DNA of 64,000 bases from Sphingomonas sp. (GTDB lineage Bacteria > Pseudomonadota > Alphaproteobacteria > Sphingomonadales > Sphingomonadaceae), in assembly GCA_017418975.1 (NCBI GenBank), contig JAFOMG010000021.1:1-64000 (forward strand), in the 5' to 3' direction. Below, piece by piece: positions 35,209 to 44,472 of the stretch. Under the pieces are notes generated by a model that had not been told where the DNA came from, did no database searches, and saw only the letters and a list, made by a program, of their open reading frames with translations. The position numbers and the translations under genes were made by a program. Position 1 is the first letter of the stretch. Every line of letters begins with the position of its first letter.

Positions 35209-36951
35209 ATGGCCGAAACGACCACACCGCCGATTCCCGATCTCGAGGACCTGCAGCACTGGACCTGGGTGCTCGGCCGCGCGCAGCAGATGATGCTCGA
35301 GCACGGCCTCGACATGATGGAGCATCTGCCCGGCGCGCCGCCCTTCGGCGCGCTGCTCGATCCCGCCGCGGCGGTGAAGGCGACCACCGATTTCTGGTCG
35401 GACACGATGAAGCTGTGGCAGCGCTTCCTCGATCCGCGGAATGCGGCGCCCTTCGAGGAGACGCCCGAGCAGGCGCGCGACAAGCGCTTCAAGGCGCCGC
35501 AATGGCGCGAGGAGCCGGTGTTCGATTTTCTGCGCCAGAGCTATCTGGTCATCGCCGACCATATGCTGCGCGGCGTCGACGCGCTGGAGGGGATGGACCC
35601 CAGGCAGAAGGACCAGGTGCGCTTCGCGACCCGGGGTTTCCTCGACGCGGTGAGCCCCACCAACTTCCCGGCGACCAATCCCGAAGTGCTCGAGAAGATC
35701 GTCGAGACCAAGGGCGAGAGCCTGCTCAAGGGCCTGTCCAACATGCTGGGCGACCTGGCCAAGGGCCAGATGACCCAGACGGCCGAGGGCGCCTATGAGC
35801 TGGGCCGCAACCTGGCGATGACGCCGGGCAAGGTGGTGAAGCGCACGCCGCTCTACGAGCTGATCCAATATGCCCCGGCGGAAGGCGCGAAACAGGTCTA
35901 TGCGACGCCGCTGCTGATCTTCCCGCCCTGGATCAACCGCTATTACATCCTCGATCTCAATCCCGAGAAGAGCTTCATCCGCTGGGCGGTGGAGCAGGGG
36001 CTGACCGTGTTCGTGGTCTCGTGGAAGTCCGCCGACACCACGATGAAGGACGTGGTGTGGGACGATTTCGTCGAGGGCGGGCAGATCGACGCGATCGACA
36101 CGGTGCGCGACCTGCTCGGCGTGGAGGCGGTGCACGCGATCGGCTATTGCGTCGCCGGCACCACGCTGGCCGCGACGCTGGCGGTGCTGCACGCCAGGGG
36201 CGAGGCCGAAAAGGTCAGGAGCGCGACCTTCTTCACCGCCCAGGTCGATTTCTCCGAGGCCGGCGAGCTGGGCATGTTCGTCGACGACGACCAGCTGGCG
36301 ATGATCCGCAGCCTGGGGGCCGAGGGCTTCCTCGACGGGCGCTACATGGCGGCGACGTTCAACCTGCTGCGCGGGCGGGACCTGATCTGGAACTACGTCA
36401 CCAACAACTATCTGATGGGCAAGGAATATGCCCCGTTCGACCTGCTCCACTGGAACTCGGACGTCACCAACCTGCCGGCGCGCTGGCACATGAGCTATCT
36501 GACCGACCTCTATCGCGACAACAAGCTGGTCCAGCCCGGCGCGCTCGCGATCGGCGGCACGCCGCTCGACCTCTCGAGCGTGGCGACGCCCACCTATGTC
36601 CAGGCCGGGCGCGAGGATCACATCGCCCCGGCGCAGAGCGTCTGGAAGATCACCCATTATTTCAGGGGGCCGCTCAAGTTCGTGCTCGCCGGATCGGGGC
36701 ACATCGCCGGCGTGGTGAACCCGCCTTCCGCGCAGAAATATCAATATTGGACCAATTCGGAGAAGGCCGCGACGCTCGCCGAGTTTTTCGCGGGAGCAAA
36801 AGAGACCAAGGGGAGTTGGTGGCCCGACTGGATCGGCTGGCTCGACGCGCTCGATGCCGCCAGGGTTCCGGCCAAGGGCGCGCGGATTCCGGGCAAGGGC
36901 AAGCTCAAGCCCCTGGAGGATGCGCCGGGAAGCTATGTCCGGATGCGCTGA
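35209..36951 (+). CDS. phaC: Class I polyhydroxyalkanoate synthase
   Basis: A 580-residue enzyme polymerising 3-hydroxyacyl-CoA. The nucleophile C314 lies in IGYCVAGTTL, a lipase-like box with alanine in place of the second glycine. Asp and His of the triad are in GREDHIAP and GSGHIAGVVNPP. FPATNPEVL and QLMDLLH-like blocks of class I synthases are present. The ATG at 35209 has AGAGG six bases upstream and is preferred over two close earlier starts. The phasin follows about 120 bases later. Confidence 0.95.
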   Translation: MAETTTPPIPDLEDLQHWTWVLGRAQQMMLEHGLDMMEHLPGAPPFGALLDPAAAVKATTDFWSDTMKLWQRFLDPRNAAPFEETPEQARDKRFKAPQWREEPVFDFLRQSYLVIADHMLRGVDALEGMDPRQKDQVRFATRGFLDAVSPTNFPATNPEVLEKIVETKGESLLKGLSNMLGDLAKGQMTQTAEGAYELGRNLAMTPGKVVKRTPLYELIQYAPAEGAKQVYATPLLIFPPWINRYYILDLNPEKSFIRWAVEQGLTVFVVSWKSADTTMKDVVWDDFVEGGQIDAIDTVRDLLGVEAVHAIGYCVAGTTLAATLAVLHARGEAEKVRSATFFTAQVDFSEAGELGMFVDDDQLAMIRSLGAEGFLDGRYMAATFNLLRGRDLIWNYVTNNYLMGKEYAPFDLLHWNSDVTNLPARWHMSYLTDLYRDNKLVQPGALAIGGTPLDLSSVATPTYVQAGREDHIAPAQSVWKITHYFRGPLKFVLAGSGHIAGVVNPPSAQKYQYWTNSEKAATLAEFFAGAKETKGSWWPDWIGWLDALDAARVPAKGARIPGKGKLKPLEDAPGSYVRMR

Positions 36952-36981
36952 TTTCCCGCGCTATCCCAGACTTTTACCTAT

Positions 36982-37047
36982 TTTTGTGCACTGCACAAAA
37001 GTCACTTGCATTGCAGTGCAAGAAGAGCTACATGCTGCATCGCAGCA
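36982..37047 (+). promoter_or_regulatory. Three stacked palindromes upstream of the phasin gene
   Basis: Three perfect inverted repeats lie in 66 bases: TTTTGTGCA-C-TGCACAAAA (36982-37000), CTTGCA-N6-TGCAAG (37005-37022) and TGCTGC-ATC-GCAGCA (37033-37047). The last contains CTGC-N3-GCAG, the PhaR operator pattern described in Paracoccus. They lie between the phaC stop and the phasin start, the usual place for PHA-responsive control. Which regulator binds is inferred. Confidence 0.65.
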
Positions 37048-37071
37048 ATAGCTTTATGGGGAAGGCACATC

Positions 37072-37839
37072 ATGGCCACCAAGGGACCGAAGACCGGCGC
37101 GCCCAAGCCCGTCGCTCCGAAGCCTGCGGCGCGCGCCAAGCCCGCGCCGAAAGTTGCTGCGCCCAAGGCTGAGAAGCCCGAGCCGGTGAAGGCTGCCGAG
37201 ACGATCGTCGAGGCTCCCGTCGTCGCCGAGCCGGTCCCGGCCCTTGAGGCAGCACCGCAGGAAGTGACCGAAACCGAAACCGTCGAAGCCGTGGCCGAGA
37301 CCCCCGTCGAGCAGATCGCCGAGGTTGCCACGGAAACCGCAATCACCGTCGTCGAAGCCGTCGAGGAGACGGTCGCCGCGCCGGAAGTGAAGGGAAGCTG
37401 GAAGATGACCACCATCGAGAACGCCACCGACAAGGCCCAGGCTCTGTTCGCCGAGTGGAACGACCGCACCAAGGCCGCCGTCGAGAAGTCGACCAAGCTG
37501 GTCGAGGAAGCCAATGACTTCGCCAAGGGCAATGTCGAGGCGCTGGTCGAATCGGGCCGCATCGCCGCCAAGGGCTTCGAGGGCCTGGGCCAGGACGCCG
37601 CCGAATATGGCCGCAAGTCGTTCGAGAGCGCGACCGCCGCGCTGAAGAACCTCGCCGCCGTCAAGTCGCCGACCGACTTCTTCAAGCTGCAGAGCGACTA
37701 TTTCCGCGGCGCGTTCGACTCGTATGTCGCCGAGGCGTCGAAGAACACCGAGGCGCTGATCAAGCTCGCCAGCGATGCCGCGCAGCCGCTGTCGAACCGC
37801 GTCGCCGTCGCCGCCGAGAAGGTGAAGACCGCCGCGTAA
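37072..37839 (+). CDS. phaP: Phasin family protein
   Basis: A 255-residue protein coating PHA granules. The first 100 residues are a lysine, alanine, proline and glutamate-rich extension ([18 protein letters not shown]). The phasin helical domain follows, with KAAVEKSTKLVEEANDF, ESATAALKNLAAVKSPTDF and LQSDYFRGAFDSYVAE. The ATG at 37072 follows GGGGAAGG. It is downstream of phaC, and three palindromes lie in its leader. It probably limits granule size. Confidence 0.9.
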   Translation: MATKGPKTGAPKPVAPKPAARAKPAPKVAAPKAEKPEPVKAAETIVEAPVVAEPVPALEAAPQEVTETETVEAVAETPVEQIAEVATETAITVVEAVEETVAAPEVKGSWKMTTIENATDKAQALFAEWNDRTKAAVEKSTKLVEEANDFAKGNVEALVESGRIAAKGFEGLGQDAAEYGRKSFESATAALKNLAAVKSPTDFFKLQSDYFRGAFDSYVAEASKNTEALIKLASDAAQPLSNRVAVAAEKVKTAA

Positions 37840-37872
37840 GCGAGGGCTTCCGGCTCGCCGGAAGAAGAGATC

Positions 37873-37909
37873 AGGGCGGCCGTCCCCCGGGGGCGGTCGC
37901 CCTTTCCTT
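37873..37909 (+). terminator. Terminator-like hairpin after the phasin gene
   Basis: AGGGCG and CGCCCT arms (37873-37903) enclose a C/G-rich inner stem around GTCCCCCGGGGGC, followed by TTCCTTT. It closes the phaC-phasin unit. The stem has an internal mismatch, so strength is uncertain. Confidence 0.65.
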
Positions 37910-38025
37910 TGCCGCCTCTCTTTTGCTCCCTCTCTTTTGCCCCTCTCTTCTGCCGGCGTCTTATCGGGGCGCACGCATGGCCGCCGGCCTTGCCCTCGAG
38001 GGCGCGAACCCATATTTTCGGCGGC

Positions 38026-38400
38026 GTGACAGATCCCGTTAAATTCGACACCAGCATGCCATGGCGCATGGCCGAGGACGGCAATGACGACGATCGGGGC
38101 AATGATCCCTCGGTCGGCATCGCCACGCGCACCCGCACGCGCACCAAGAAGCCCACGCCCTATCGCGTCCTGATGCTCAACGACGATTATACGCCGATGG
38201 AGTTCGTCGTGCTCGTCCTGCAGCGCTTCTTCCGGATGAACATGGAAGAGGCGACGCGGGTGATGCTCCACGTCCATCAGCGCGGCGTGGGCGTGTGCGG
38301 CGTGTTCAGCTACGAAGTCGCCGAGACCAAGGTGGCGCAGGTGATCGACTTCGCCCGCCAGAACCAGCACCCGCTGCAATGCACGCTGGAAAAGGCCTAG
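38026..38400 (+). CDS. clpS: ATP-dependent Clp protease adaptor ClpS
   Basis: A 124-residue N-end-rule adaptor delivering substrates to ClpAP. The conserved core is [18 protein letters not shown] (NDDYT site for the N-terminal residue), [22 protein letters not shown] and the final [11 protein letters not shown]. The GTG at 38026 gives an ordinary N-terminal extension; an ATG at 38056 is possible. clpA is not adjacent within the window. The stop overlaps the opposing gene by four bases. Confidence 0.93.
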   Translation: MTDPVKFDTSMPWRMAEDGNDDDRGNDPSVGIATRTRTRTKKPTPYRVLMLNDDYTPMEFVVLVLQRFFRMNMEEATRVMLHVHQRGVGVCGVFSYEVAETKVAQVIDFARQNQHPLQCTLEKA

Positions 38401-38825
38401 TCAGCGGGGTCTGCCGGAGGGCCGTTCTCGCCATCGAGTGAATTTCTCCGAGCCTCCGCCTTCGCGGCGCGACGTTCCTGCTCGCGTGCACGAACTCCGT
38501 TCCAATAAGCCCGTTGCCGCTTGGCCCAGCGATAATTGCGCACCGCGAACAGCACCGACACCCAGATCGCGGCGAACAACAGCCACCCGGAGGAGGGACC
38601 GCGCAACAGCAACGGGCTGCAGGGTATCGCCACGAGCATGCGGATCACCGCGCCGCCGCGGCCACCATATTGCAGCGGATCGCCGAGGCACCGTACGAAA
38701 AGCATCGAATCGAAGGCTGCCCAGCCCAGCGCAAGGAAGATCGCGGGGATCGGCCACCAGCGGGTGAACGGAATCCCGCTCCCTTGCCGGATCTCGCGCT
38801 CCTCCCTGGTCAATCGCCGCCGCAT
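38397..38825 (-). CDS. Small membrane protein of unknown function
   Basis: A 142-residue protein with an N-terminal basic stretch ([17 protein letters not shown]), two or three hydrophobic segments ([16 protein letters not shown], a middle one, [15 protein letters not shown]) and a charged, alanine-rich C-terminal tail likely to be coiled. It is not recognised. The upstream open frame to 38900 has a different, non-conserved N-terminus. Confidence 0.6.
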   Translation of the reverse strand: MRRRLTREEREIRQGSGIPFTRWWPIPAIFLALGWAAFDSMLFVRCLGDPLQYGGRGGAVIRMLVAIPCSPLLLRGPSSGWLLFAAIWVSVLFAVRNYRWAKRQRAYWNGVRAREQERRAAKAEARRNSLDGENGPPADPAD

Positions 38826-38988
38826 GCGGCCGATGCTGGCACGGCCGCCAGGTGCACGCAATCCGGCCGGATCGTTTCGCACCGGCCTAAGGTATTCCAC
38901 GCATAGGCGTTTTCCGGGCGATACGGGTTCCGGCCGAATCGGTAGGAGCCATTCCGTTCCTGGGAACCGGGGGTTCGGGCGGGAACAA

Positions 38989-39028
38989 GGGCCGGACGGC
39001 GCGACTTGTCATCGCAGACGTCCGGCCC
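38989..39028 (-). terminator. Terminator of the Crp/Fnr regulator gene
   Basis: GGGCCGGACG (38989-38998) and CGTCCGGCCC (39019-39028) form a perfect ten-base-pair stem with a 20-base loop, 20 bases past the stop of the leftward regulator gene. On the leftward strand it is followed by TTGTT, and on the rightward strand by CTTTCCT. Confidence 0.65.
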
Positions 39029-39047
39029 CTTTCCTCTTCCGCGAAGC

Positions 39048-39782
39048 TCAGCGCGCCTTGGGCAGCCAGCCGAGATCGAGCCCTTCGTAGCGATTGACGT
39101 AATTGGCCGCGCGGACGAGCGCGCGCTCGTCGAGCAGCGTGACGCGGCCGCTTTCCCGGGCGATCATCCCTTCCTCCTCGAGCTGGCGCAGCATGCGGTT
39201 GACGTGCACCGCGGTGAGGCCGGTCGCGTCGCCCACTTCCTCCTGCGTCAGCCCCAGCGGAAAGACGTTGGCGAGACTCTTGTCGGCGGCCCGCAGGCGA
39301 TTGCGCAGCTCGAGCAGCAGCGCCGCGACCCGGGCCTTGGCGCTGGTGCGGCCGAGCGCGGCCAGCCGGTCGGTCAGGGCGACGCGCTCGATCTGCGAAT
39401 GGACCAGCACCATCGCGGCGAGGCGCGGGTGATCCAGCATCAGCTCCGACAGCGCGCCGCGATCGAACGGGCAGACCACGCAGTCGGACAGCGCGGCCAG
39501 CGTCTCGGGCGCTTCGCGATAGACCGCGCTGGACACTCCCAGCATGTCGCCGGGGAAGAGGAAGCGCAGGATCTGGCGGCTGCCGTCGTCGAGCAGCACA
39601 TAGCTCATCATCAGGCCCTTGCGCAGGATGTAGAGTTCGTTGCCGCCCTCGTTCTCGCGCTGGAGCACCGCCCCGCGGCGCAGGTGGCGCTGGCGTTCTT
39701 CCAATCTTTCGAGCGCTTTCCACTCGACCTCTGATAAGTCGATCAGCTCGCTCAGCCTCTCCGCGAAACAACTGCCGGACAC
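39048..39782 (-). CDS. Crp/Fnr family transcriptional regulator
   Basis: A 244-residue regulator. The sensory cNMP-like barrel has AVLQRENEGGNELYILRKG and QILRFLFPGDMLGVSS. The C-terminal winged helix has LGLTQEEVGDATGLTAVHV and NRMLRQLEEEGMI, a recognition helix typical of alphaproteobacterial Crp/Fnr regulators without a cysteine cluster. The GTG at 39782 is preferred (MSGSCFAERLSEL) with GGGGAGAAG upstream. A TGCA-type motif at 39807-39821 matches one in the phasin promoter. The signal is unknown. Confidence 0.88.
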   Translation of the reverse strand: MSGSCFAERLSELIDLSEVEWKALERLEERQRHLRRGAVLQRENEGGNELYILRKGLMMSYVLLDDGSRQILRFLFPGDMLGVSSAVYREAPETLAALSDCVVCPFDRGALSELMLDHPRLAAMVLVHSQIERVALTDRLAALGRTSAKARVAALLLELRNRLRAADKSLANVFPLGLTQEEVGDATGLTAVHVNRMLRQLEEEGMIARESGRVTLLDERALVRAANYVNRYEGLDLGWLPKAR

Positions 39783-39806
39783 GCGATGGCTTCTCCCCAC
39801 GCGCAA

Positions 39807-39821
39807 TGCAAAGCAGTGCAA
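39807..39821. promoter_or_regulatory. TGCA-type motif shared with the phasin promoter
   Basis: TGCAAAGCAGTGCAA here and TGCATTGCAGTGCAA at 37007-37021 share 13 of 15 bases. It lies in the divergent region of the Crp/Fnr and murA genes, about 25 bases before the regulator start. A common regulator for phasin and this gene is suggested, perhaps PhaR-like or the Crp/Fnr protein itself. Confidence 0.5.
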
Positions 39822-39903
39822 CTGAATCAATGCATTAAAATCGATCAAGGGTGCGAAAAACGCCTGCCCTTGCGCGTGGCGGGACAAAGATTAGAAGCCC
39901 GGC

Positions 39904-41187
39904 ATGGACCGTATTCTCATTCGCGGCGGCAATCGCCTTTCCGGCAGGATTCCCGTCTCCGGCGCCAAGAACGCGGCGCTCACGCTGATGCCCTGCGCGC
40001 TGCTGACCGACGAGCCGCTGACCCTGCGGAACCTGCCGCGCCTGGCGGATGTCGACAGCTTCGGCCACCTGCTCAACGAGCTCGGCGCCTCCACGGCGAT
40101 CGAGGGCACGCGGCCCAGCGATTTCGGCCGGGTGATGACGGTGCGCGCGGGCAAGCTGACCTCGGCGGTCGCGCCCTATGACATCGTCCGCAAGATGCGT
40201 GCCTCGATCCTGGTGCTCGGCCCGCTGCTCGGCCGCGCGGGCGAAGCGACGGTGTCGCTGCCCGGCGGCTGCGCGATCGGCAATCGGCCGATCGACCTGC
40301 ACCTGAAGGCGCTCGAGGCGATGGGCGCCGAGATCGAGCTGGCCGCGGGCTATGTGAAGGCCACCGCGCCGGGCGGCCGGCTGCCCGGCGGCCGCTACAG
40401 CTTCCCGGTGGTCTCGGTCGGCGCGACCGAGAACGCGCTGATGGCGGCGGTCACCGCCAAGGGCACCACCATACTCGACAATGCCGCCCGCGAGCCCGAG
40501 ATCGTCGACCTGTGCAACCTGCTGGTCGCGATGGGCGCGAAGATCGGCGGCATCGGCACCGAGCGGCTGGAGATCGAAGGCCGGGATCGCCTGCACGGCG
40601 CGACCTATGCCGTGATGCCCGATCGGATCGAGGCGGGCAGCTATGCCTGCGCGGCGGCGATCACCGGTGGCGATATCGAACTGGTCGGCGCGGCGGCGGA
40701 GGACATGCGCGCCACGCTGGACGCGCTCGTCCAGGCGGGCGTGACCGTGGAGGAGACCAAGGCCGGCATCCGGGTGGCCGCCAATGGCCCGCTCAAGCCG
40801 CTGACCCTGTCGACGGCGCCCTTTCCGGGTTTCGCGACCGACATGCAGGCGCAGTTCATGGCGATGCAGCTGGTGGCGGAGGGCGCCAGCGTGTTCACCG
40901 AGACGATCTTCGAGAACCGCTACATGCACGTGCCCGAGCTGACCCGCATGGGCGCGCATATCGATGTGCGCGGGCGCACCGCCGTGGTGCACGGACCGGC
41001 CAGGCTGGTCGGTGCGCAGGTGATGGCCACCGATCTGCGCGCCTCGATGAGCCTGATCCTCGCGGGGCTTGCCGCCGAGGGCGAGACGCAGGTCAACCGT
41101 GTCTATCACCTCGACCGCGGCTATGAGCGGCTCGAGGAGAAGCTGCAGGCCGTGGGCGCCGATATCGAGCGGGTCGGCGACGGCTAG
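39904..41187 (+). CDS. murA: UDP-N-acetylglucosamine 1-carboxyvinyltransferase
   Basis: A 427-residue enzyme adding enolpyruvate to UDP-GlcNAc, the first committed step of peptidoglycan synthesis. The catalytic cysteine is C123 in [20 protein letters not shown] (fosfomycin-sensitive type). [22 protein letters not shown] repeats and the closing [18 protein letters not shown] define the family. It is divergent from the Crp/Fnr gene and ends five bases before the alpha/beta hydrolase. Confidence 0.96.
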   Translation: MDRILIRGGNRLSGRIPVSGAKNAALTLMPCALLTDEPLTLRNLPRLADVDSFGHLLNELGASTAIEGTRPSDFGRVMTVRAGKLTSAVAPYDIVRKMRASILVLGPLLGRAGEATVSLPGGCAIGNRPIDLHLKALEAMGAEIELAAGYVKATAPGGRLPGGRYSFPVVSVGATENALMAAVTAKGTTILDNAAREPEIVDLCNLLVAMGAKIGGIGTERLEIEGRDRLHGATYAVMPDRIEAGSYACAAAITGGDIELVGAAAEDMRATLDALVQAGVTVEETKAGIRVAANGPLKPLTLSTAPFPGFATDMQAQFMAMQLVAEGASVFTETIFENRYMHVPELTRMGAHIDVRGRTAVVHGPARLVGAQVMATDLRASMSLILAGLAAEGETQVNRVYHLDRGYERLEEKLQAVGADIERVGDG

Positions 41188-41192
41188 CGGCG

Positions 41193-42071
41193 ATGCGGAG
41201 GCGCCGCGCGCGACTGTTGATCGGGACGGCGGCGCTGCTGTCGATCCTGGTGCTCGCGGCAAGCTGGTTCCTCGCATCGAAGATCGCCGCGGGACATGCC
41301 TCCGCGGTCGCGCCGGTTCCGCCGCCCGCCGAGCCGGTGCGCCTGAGGGCGCGGGACGGCGTTGCGCTCGCCGGTACCTACTGGCCTGGCAGGCGCCCCG
41401 ATGCGCCGGCCGTGCTGCTTCTCCACGGCGTCGGCGCCTCGCGCAACCAGACCGCGCCGATGGCCGAGGCGCTGGCGGCGCAAGGCTATGCGGCGCTGGC
41501 GATCGACTTGCGCGGGCACGGTGCCTCGACGATCACCGATCACAGCTATGGGCTCGACGAAGGGCTGGACGCACGCGCGGCGTTCGACTGGCTCAAGGCG
41601 CGGCAGCATAGCGGGAAGGTGGCGGTGATCGGCGTCTCGCTGGGCGGGGCCGCCGCGCTGATCGGCCGCGACGGCGCGGTCCTGGCCGATGCGCTGGTGC
41701 TGGTCGCGGTGTTTCCGGACATTCGCCATGCGATCTACAACCGGATGGCGGCGGTGCTGACGCCGGCGGGCGGGGCGCTCGCCGAGCCGCTGCTCAGCTT
41801 CCAGTCACTGCCGCGCCACGGCGTCTGGCCCGGGCGGATCGCGCCGATCACGGCGATCCGGGACTATGCCGGGCCGGTCTTCGTTATCGGAGGCGCGGAA
41901 GACCGCTACACGCCGCCGGCGGAGACTCGCGCGCTCTACGCGGCCGCGCCGAATCGCAAGGCGCTGTGGCTGGTGCCGGGGCTGTCGCATGGCGAGGTGA
42001 GCAATCTGCATGACGCCGAATGGGCGCGGCGGATCGGAGCGTTCCTGCGCGAGACGATCGGGATGCCCTAG
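41193..42071 (+). CDS. Membrane-anchored alpha/beta hydrolase
   Basis: A 292-residue protein with an N-terminal hydrophobic anchor (LLIGTAALLSILVLAASWFLA). The hydrolase core has VLLLHGVGASRNQTAPMAEAL (oxyanion loop), the nucleophile in VIGVSLGGAAAL (GxSxG), the acid in GGAEDRYTPP and the His in PGLSHGEVSNL. It starts five bases after murA and ends overlapping the convergent GH92 gene. Substrate unknown; the anchor suggests a periplasmic site. Confidence 0.85.
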   Translation: MRRRRARLLIGTAALLSILVLAASWFLASKIAAGHASAVAPVPPPAEPVRLRARDGVALAGTYWPGRRPDAPAVLLLHGVGASRNQTAPMAEALAAQGYAALAIDLRGHGASTITDHSYGLDEGLDARAAFDWLKARQHSGKVAVIGVSLGGAAALIGRDGAVLADALVLVAVFPDIRHAIYNRMAAVLTPAGGALAEPLLSFQSLPRHGVWPGRIAPITAIRDYAGPVFVIGGAEDRYTPPAETRALYAAAPNRKALWLVPGLSHGEVSNLHDAEWARRIGAFLRETIGMP

Positions 42072-44383
42072 CGCACGGTGCTCATGGAATAGGGCCGCGC
42101 CGCCTTGCCCGTCGCCCAGCTCCTGTTCGGCACTGCCTGCATGCCGAAGCGCAGTTCGCCGCCGGCGACGATCTCCTCATGTTTCAGATAGCCGCGGGCC
42201 AGCGGCCTGCCGTTGAGCAGGACCTTGCCGACATATTTGTTCGTGTCCGACAGCCCGTCCGCGACGATGGTGAAACGCTTGCCGTTCGGCAGGTTGAGCG
42301 CCGCGCGGTTCAGGAACGGCCGGCCGATCACATATTCGTTCGAGCCCGGCGCGACGGGGTAGAAGCCGAGCGCGGTGAACACGAGCCAGGCCGACATCTG
42401 GCCGAGATCGTCATTGCCCGAGAGCCCGTCCGGCCCCGGCTTGTACTGGCTCTCGACGATCTGCGTCAGCCGTTCCTGCGTCCGCCAGGGCTGGCCGGCA
42501 TAGGCGTAGAGATAGGCGACATGGTGGCTCGGCTCGTTGCCATGGATATACTGGCCGATCAGGCCGGCAATGTCCTCGGCATGGCTGTAGTCGAGCTTCG
42601 AATTGTCGAAGTCGAACATGGCGTCGAGCTTCTTCACCGCCGCCGCGTCGCCGCCCAGCAGCGCGAACATGCCGGCCTGGTCCTGGGGCACGAACCAGGA
42701 ATATTGCCAGGCATTGCCCTCGGTATAGTCCGAGCCATAGTTGATCGCGGTGGGATCGAAGGGGGTGCGGAAGGTCCCGTCCGCCTTGCGCGCGCGCAGG
42801 AAGCCGGTCTTCGCATCGAAGCTGTTGCGCCAGTTGCCTGCACGCTTCGCGAAGGCGGCGGCGATATCGGCCCTGCCCATTGCCTGGGCCATGCGCGCGA
42901 TGGTCCAGTCGTCATAGGCATATTCGACTGTCTTGGAGGCTGCTTCCGGCTCCTTGTCGATCGGGACGTAGCCAAGCTGCATATAATGGTCCAGGCCACC
43001 ATAGGGACCGTAGGTGGCGCTCTTCACCATCGCGTCGAGCGCGGCTTGCGCGTCGAAGCCGCGAATGCCCTTGAGATAGGCGTCGGCGATCACGGGCACG
43101 GCATGATAGCCGATCATCGTCCAGGTCTCGCGGCCGTGGAACTGCCAGACGGGCAGGATGCCGAAGGGGCTCGCCTGCTGGCTGGCGATCAGCGAGTCGA
43201 CGATGTCGGCGTTCCGCTTCTCCGGCTGGAGCAGCACCAGCAGCGGATGCTCGGCGCGGAACGTGTCCCATAGCGAAAAGGTCGAGTGGAAGGTGAAGCC
43301 CTTTGCCGCATGGACCTGGTCGTCCGGGCCCCGCCAGCGGCCGTCGGCGTCGGAGAAGACGCTGGGGGCGATCATCGTGTGATAGAGCGCGGTGGCGACG
43401 ATCTTCTTCATCGGCGCCGGTGCCTCGATATCGATCGCCGACAGCGCCCTGGTCCAGGCGAGGCCGGTGCTTTGGCGGGTCTGGGCGAAATTTCCGGGCT
43501 CGCTTTCGAGATTCGCGATCGCGCCGTCCTCGTCCACCGCGGAAATCGCGACCTTCACTTCGAGCGGCGCATCGAGCCGGCCGAAATCCAGCCGGGCGAC
43601 CAGCGCGCGGCCGGCGAGCTGTCGCGCATCGTCCCGGTCGCGGCTCGGGCCCTGGAAGCCCTTATACTCGATCTTCTCCTCGCGGTTGAAGAAGGCGTGG
43701 TCGGTGAGCGGGCGCGAGGGGCGGATCGCGAAGAAGAGCTTGCGTGCGGGGGCCCAGCCACGCGTCTCGCGCATGCCCGTGATCGTCCCGTCGGGGCGGA
43801 TGCGGAGCGAGGACCAGAGCGTCTTGCCCGGATAATTGTAGAGCGAACTGCGCAGGTCGAGCACGAGATGGGCAGCCTGGCCGGCGGGAAAGGTGTAGCG
43901 TTGCACGCCGATGCGAGTGCCCGCCGTCATCTGGGCGCGGATGCCCTGGCGATCGAGCATGACGGCATAATAGCCGGGTTCGGCCGTCTCGCTCCGGTGA
44001 TCGAAGGGCGAGCGATAGCCCTCGGGTTCGAGCGGGACGTCGTCGCCGGCGACGGGCTGGATCAGGAAGTCGCCCAGGTCCGAATGGCCGGCGCCCGAGA
44101 AATGCGTCATCGAGAAGCCCTGGATCATCGGGTCTTCGTAGCGATAGCCGGCGGCATGGCTGTAGCATTTGCGGATCACGCAGGTGGTGTCGGTATCCGG
44201 GCTCAGCTGGATCATGCCGAAGGGCGCAACCGCTCCCGGGAAGGTGTGGCCTTCGCCGCCGGTGCCGATAAGGGGATCCGCGGCGTCATAGGTGGCGTCG
44301 CCGGACGTCTGGGCCGCGAGCGGCGCGGTGGCGAACGACAGGGCGACGAGCGCGGCGAGGCCGGTGCGGAGGGGTGCGGTCAT
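42068..44383 (-). CDS. GH92 family alpha-mannosidase
   Basis: A 771-residue exo-mannosidase. A signal peptide ends near AAQTSG. The family blocks are GTGGEGHTFPGAVAPFGM, FGILPVWQFHGRETWTMIGYHAV, YTEGNAWQYSWFVPQD and GNDDLGQMSAWLVFTALGFYP. GH92 enzymes are calcium-dependent and release mannose from N-glycans and mannans. It is divergent from a CE2-like esterase and is likely periplasmic. An ATG 36 bases upstream is not conserved. Confidence 0.95.
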   Translation of the reverse strand: MTAPLRTGLAALVALSFATAPLAAQTSGDATYDAADPLIGTGGEGHTFPGAVAPFGMIQLSPDTDTTCVIRKCYSHAAGYRYEDPMIQGFSMTHFSGAGHSDLGDFLIQPVAGDDVPLEPEGYRSPFDHRSETAEPGYYAVMLDRQGIRAQMTAGTRIGVQRYTFPAGQAAHLVLDLRSSLYNYPGKTLWSSLRIRPDGTITGMRETRGWAPARKLFFAIRPSRPLTDHAFFNREEKIEYKGFQGPSRDRDDARQLAGRALVARLDFGRLDAPLEVKVAISAVDEDGAIANLESEPGNFAQTRQSTGLAWTRALSAIDIEAPAPMKKIVATALYHTMIAPSVFSDADGRWRGPDDQVHAAKGFTFHSTFSLWDTFRAEHPLLVLLQPEKRNADIVDSLIASQQASPFGILPVWQFHGRETWTMIGYHAVPVIADAYLKGIRGFDAQAALDAMVKSATYGPYGGLDHYMQLGYVPIDKEPEAASKTVEYAYDDWTIARMAQAMGRADIAAAFAKRAGNWRNSFDAKTGFLRARKADGTFRTPFDPTAINYGSDYTEGNAWQYSWFVPQDQAGMFALLGGDAAAVKKLDAMFDFDNSKLDYSHAEDIAGLIGQYIHGNEPSHHVAYLYAYAGQPWRTQERLTQIVESQYKPGPDGLSGNDDLGQMSAWLVFTALGFYPVAPGSNEYVIGRPFLNRAALNLPNGKRFTIVADGLSDTNKYVGKVLLNGRPLARGYLKHEEIVAGGELRFGMQAVPNRSWATGKAARPYSMSTVR

Positions 44384-44472
44384 GCTCCCTGTTAGAGCAG
44401 AGCCGCGCCACGCCTCCAACCCGGATCGGAGTCGCGATTTCCCGCAAGCGCGGGGCCAGCTAGGATGGCGCG

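Noticed and set aside
39822..39850. FNR-type TTGAT-N4-ATCAA site before the Crp/Fnr gene
   Set aside because: ATCAA and TTGAT-like pieces exist but not in the correct spacing.
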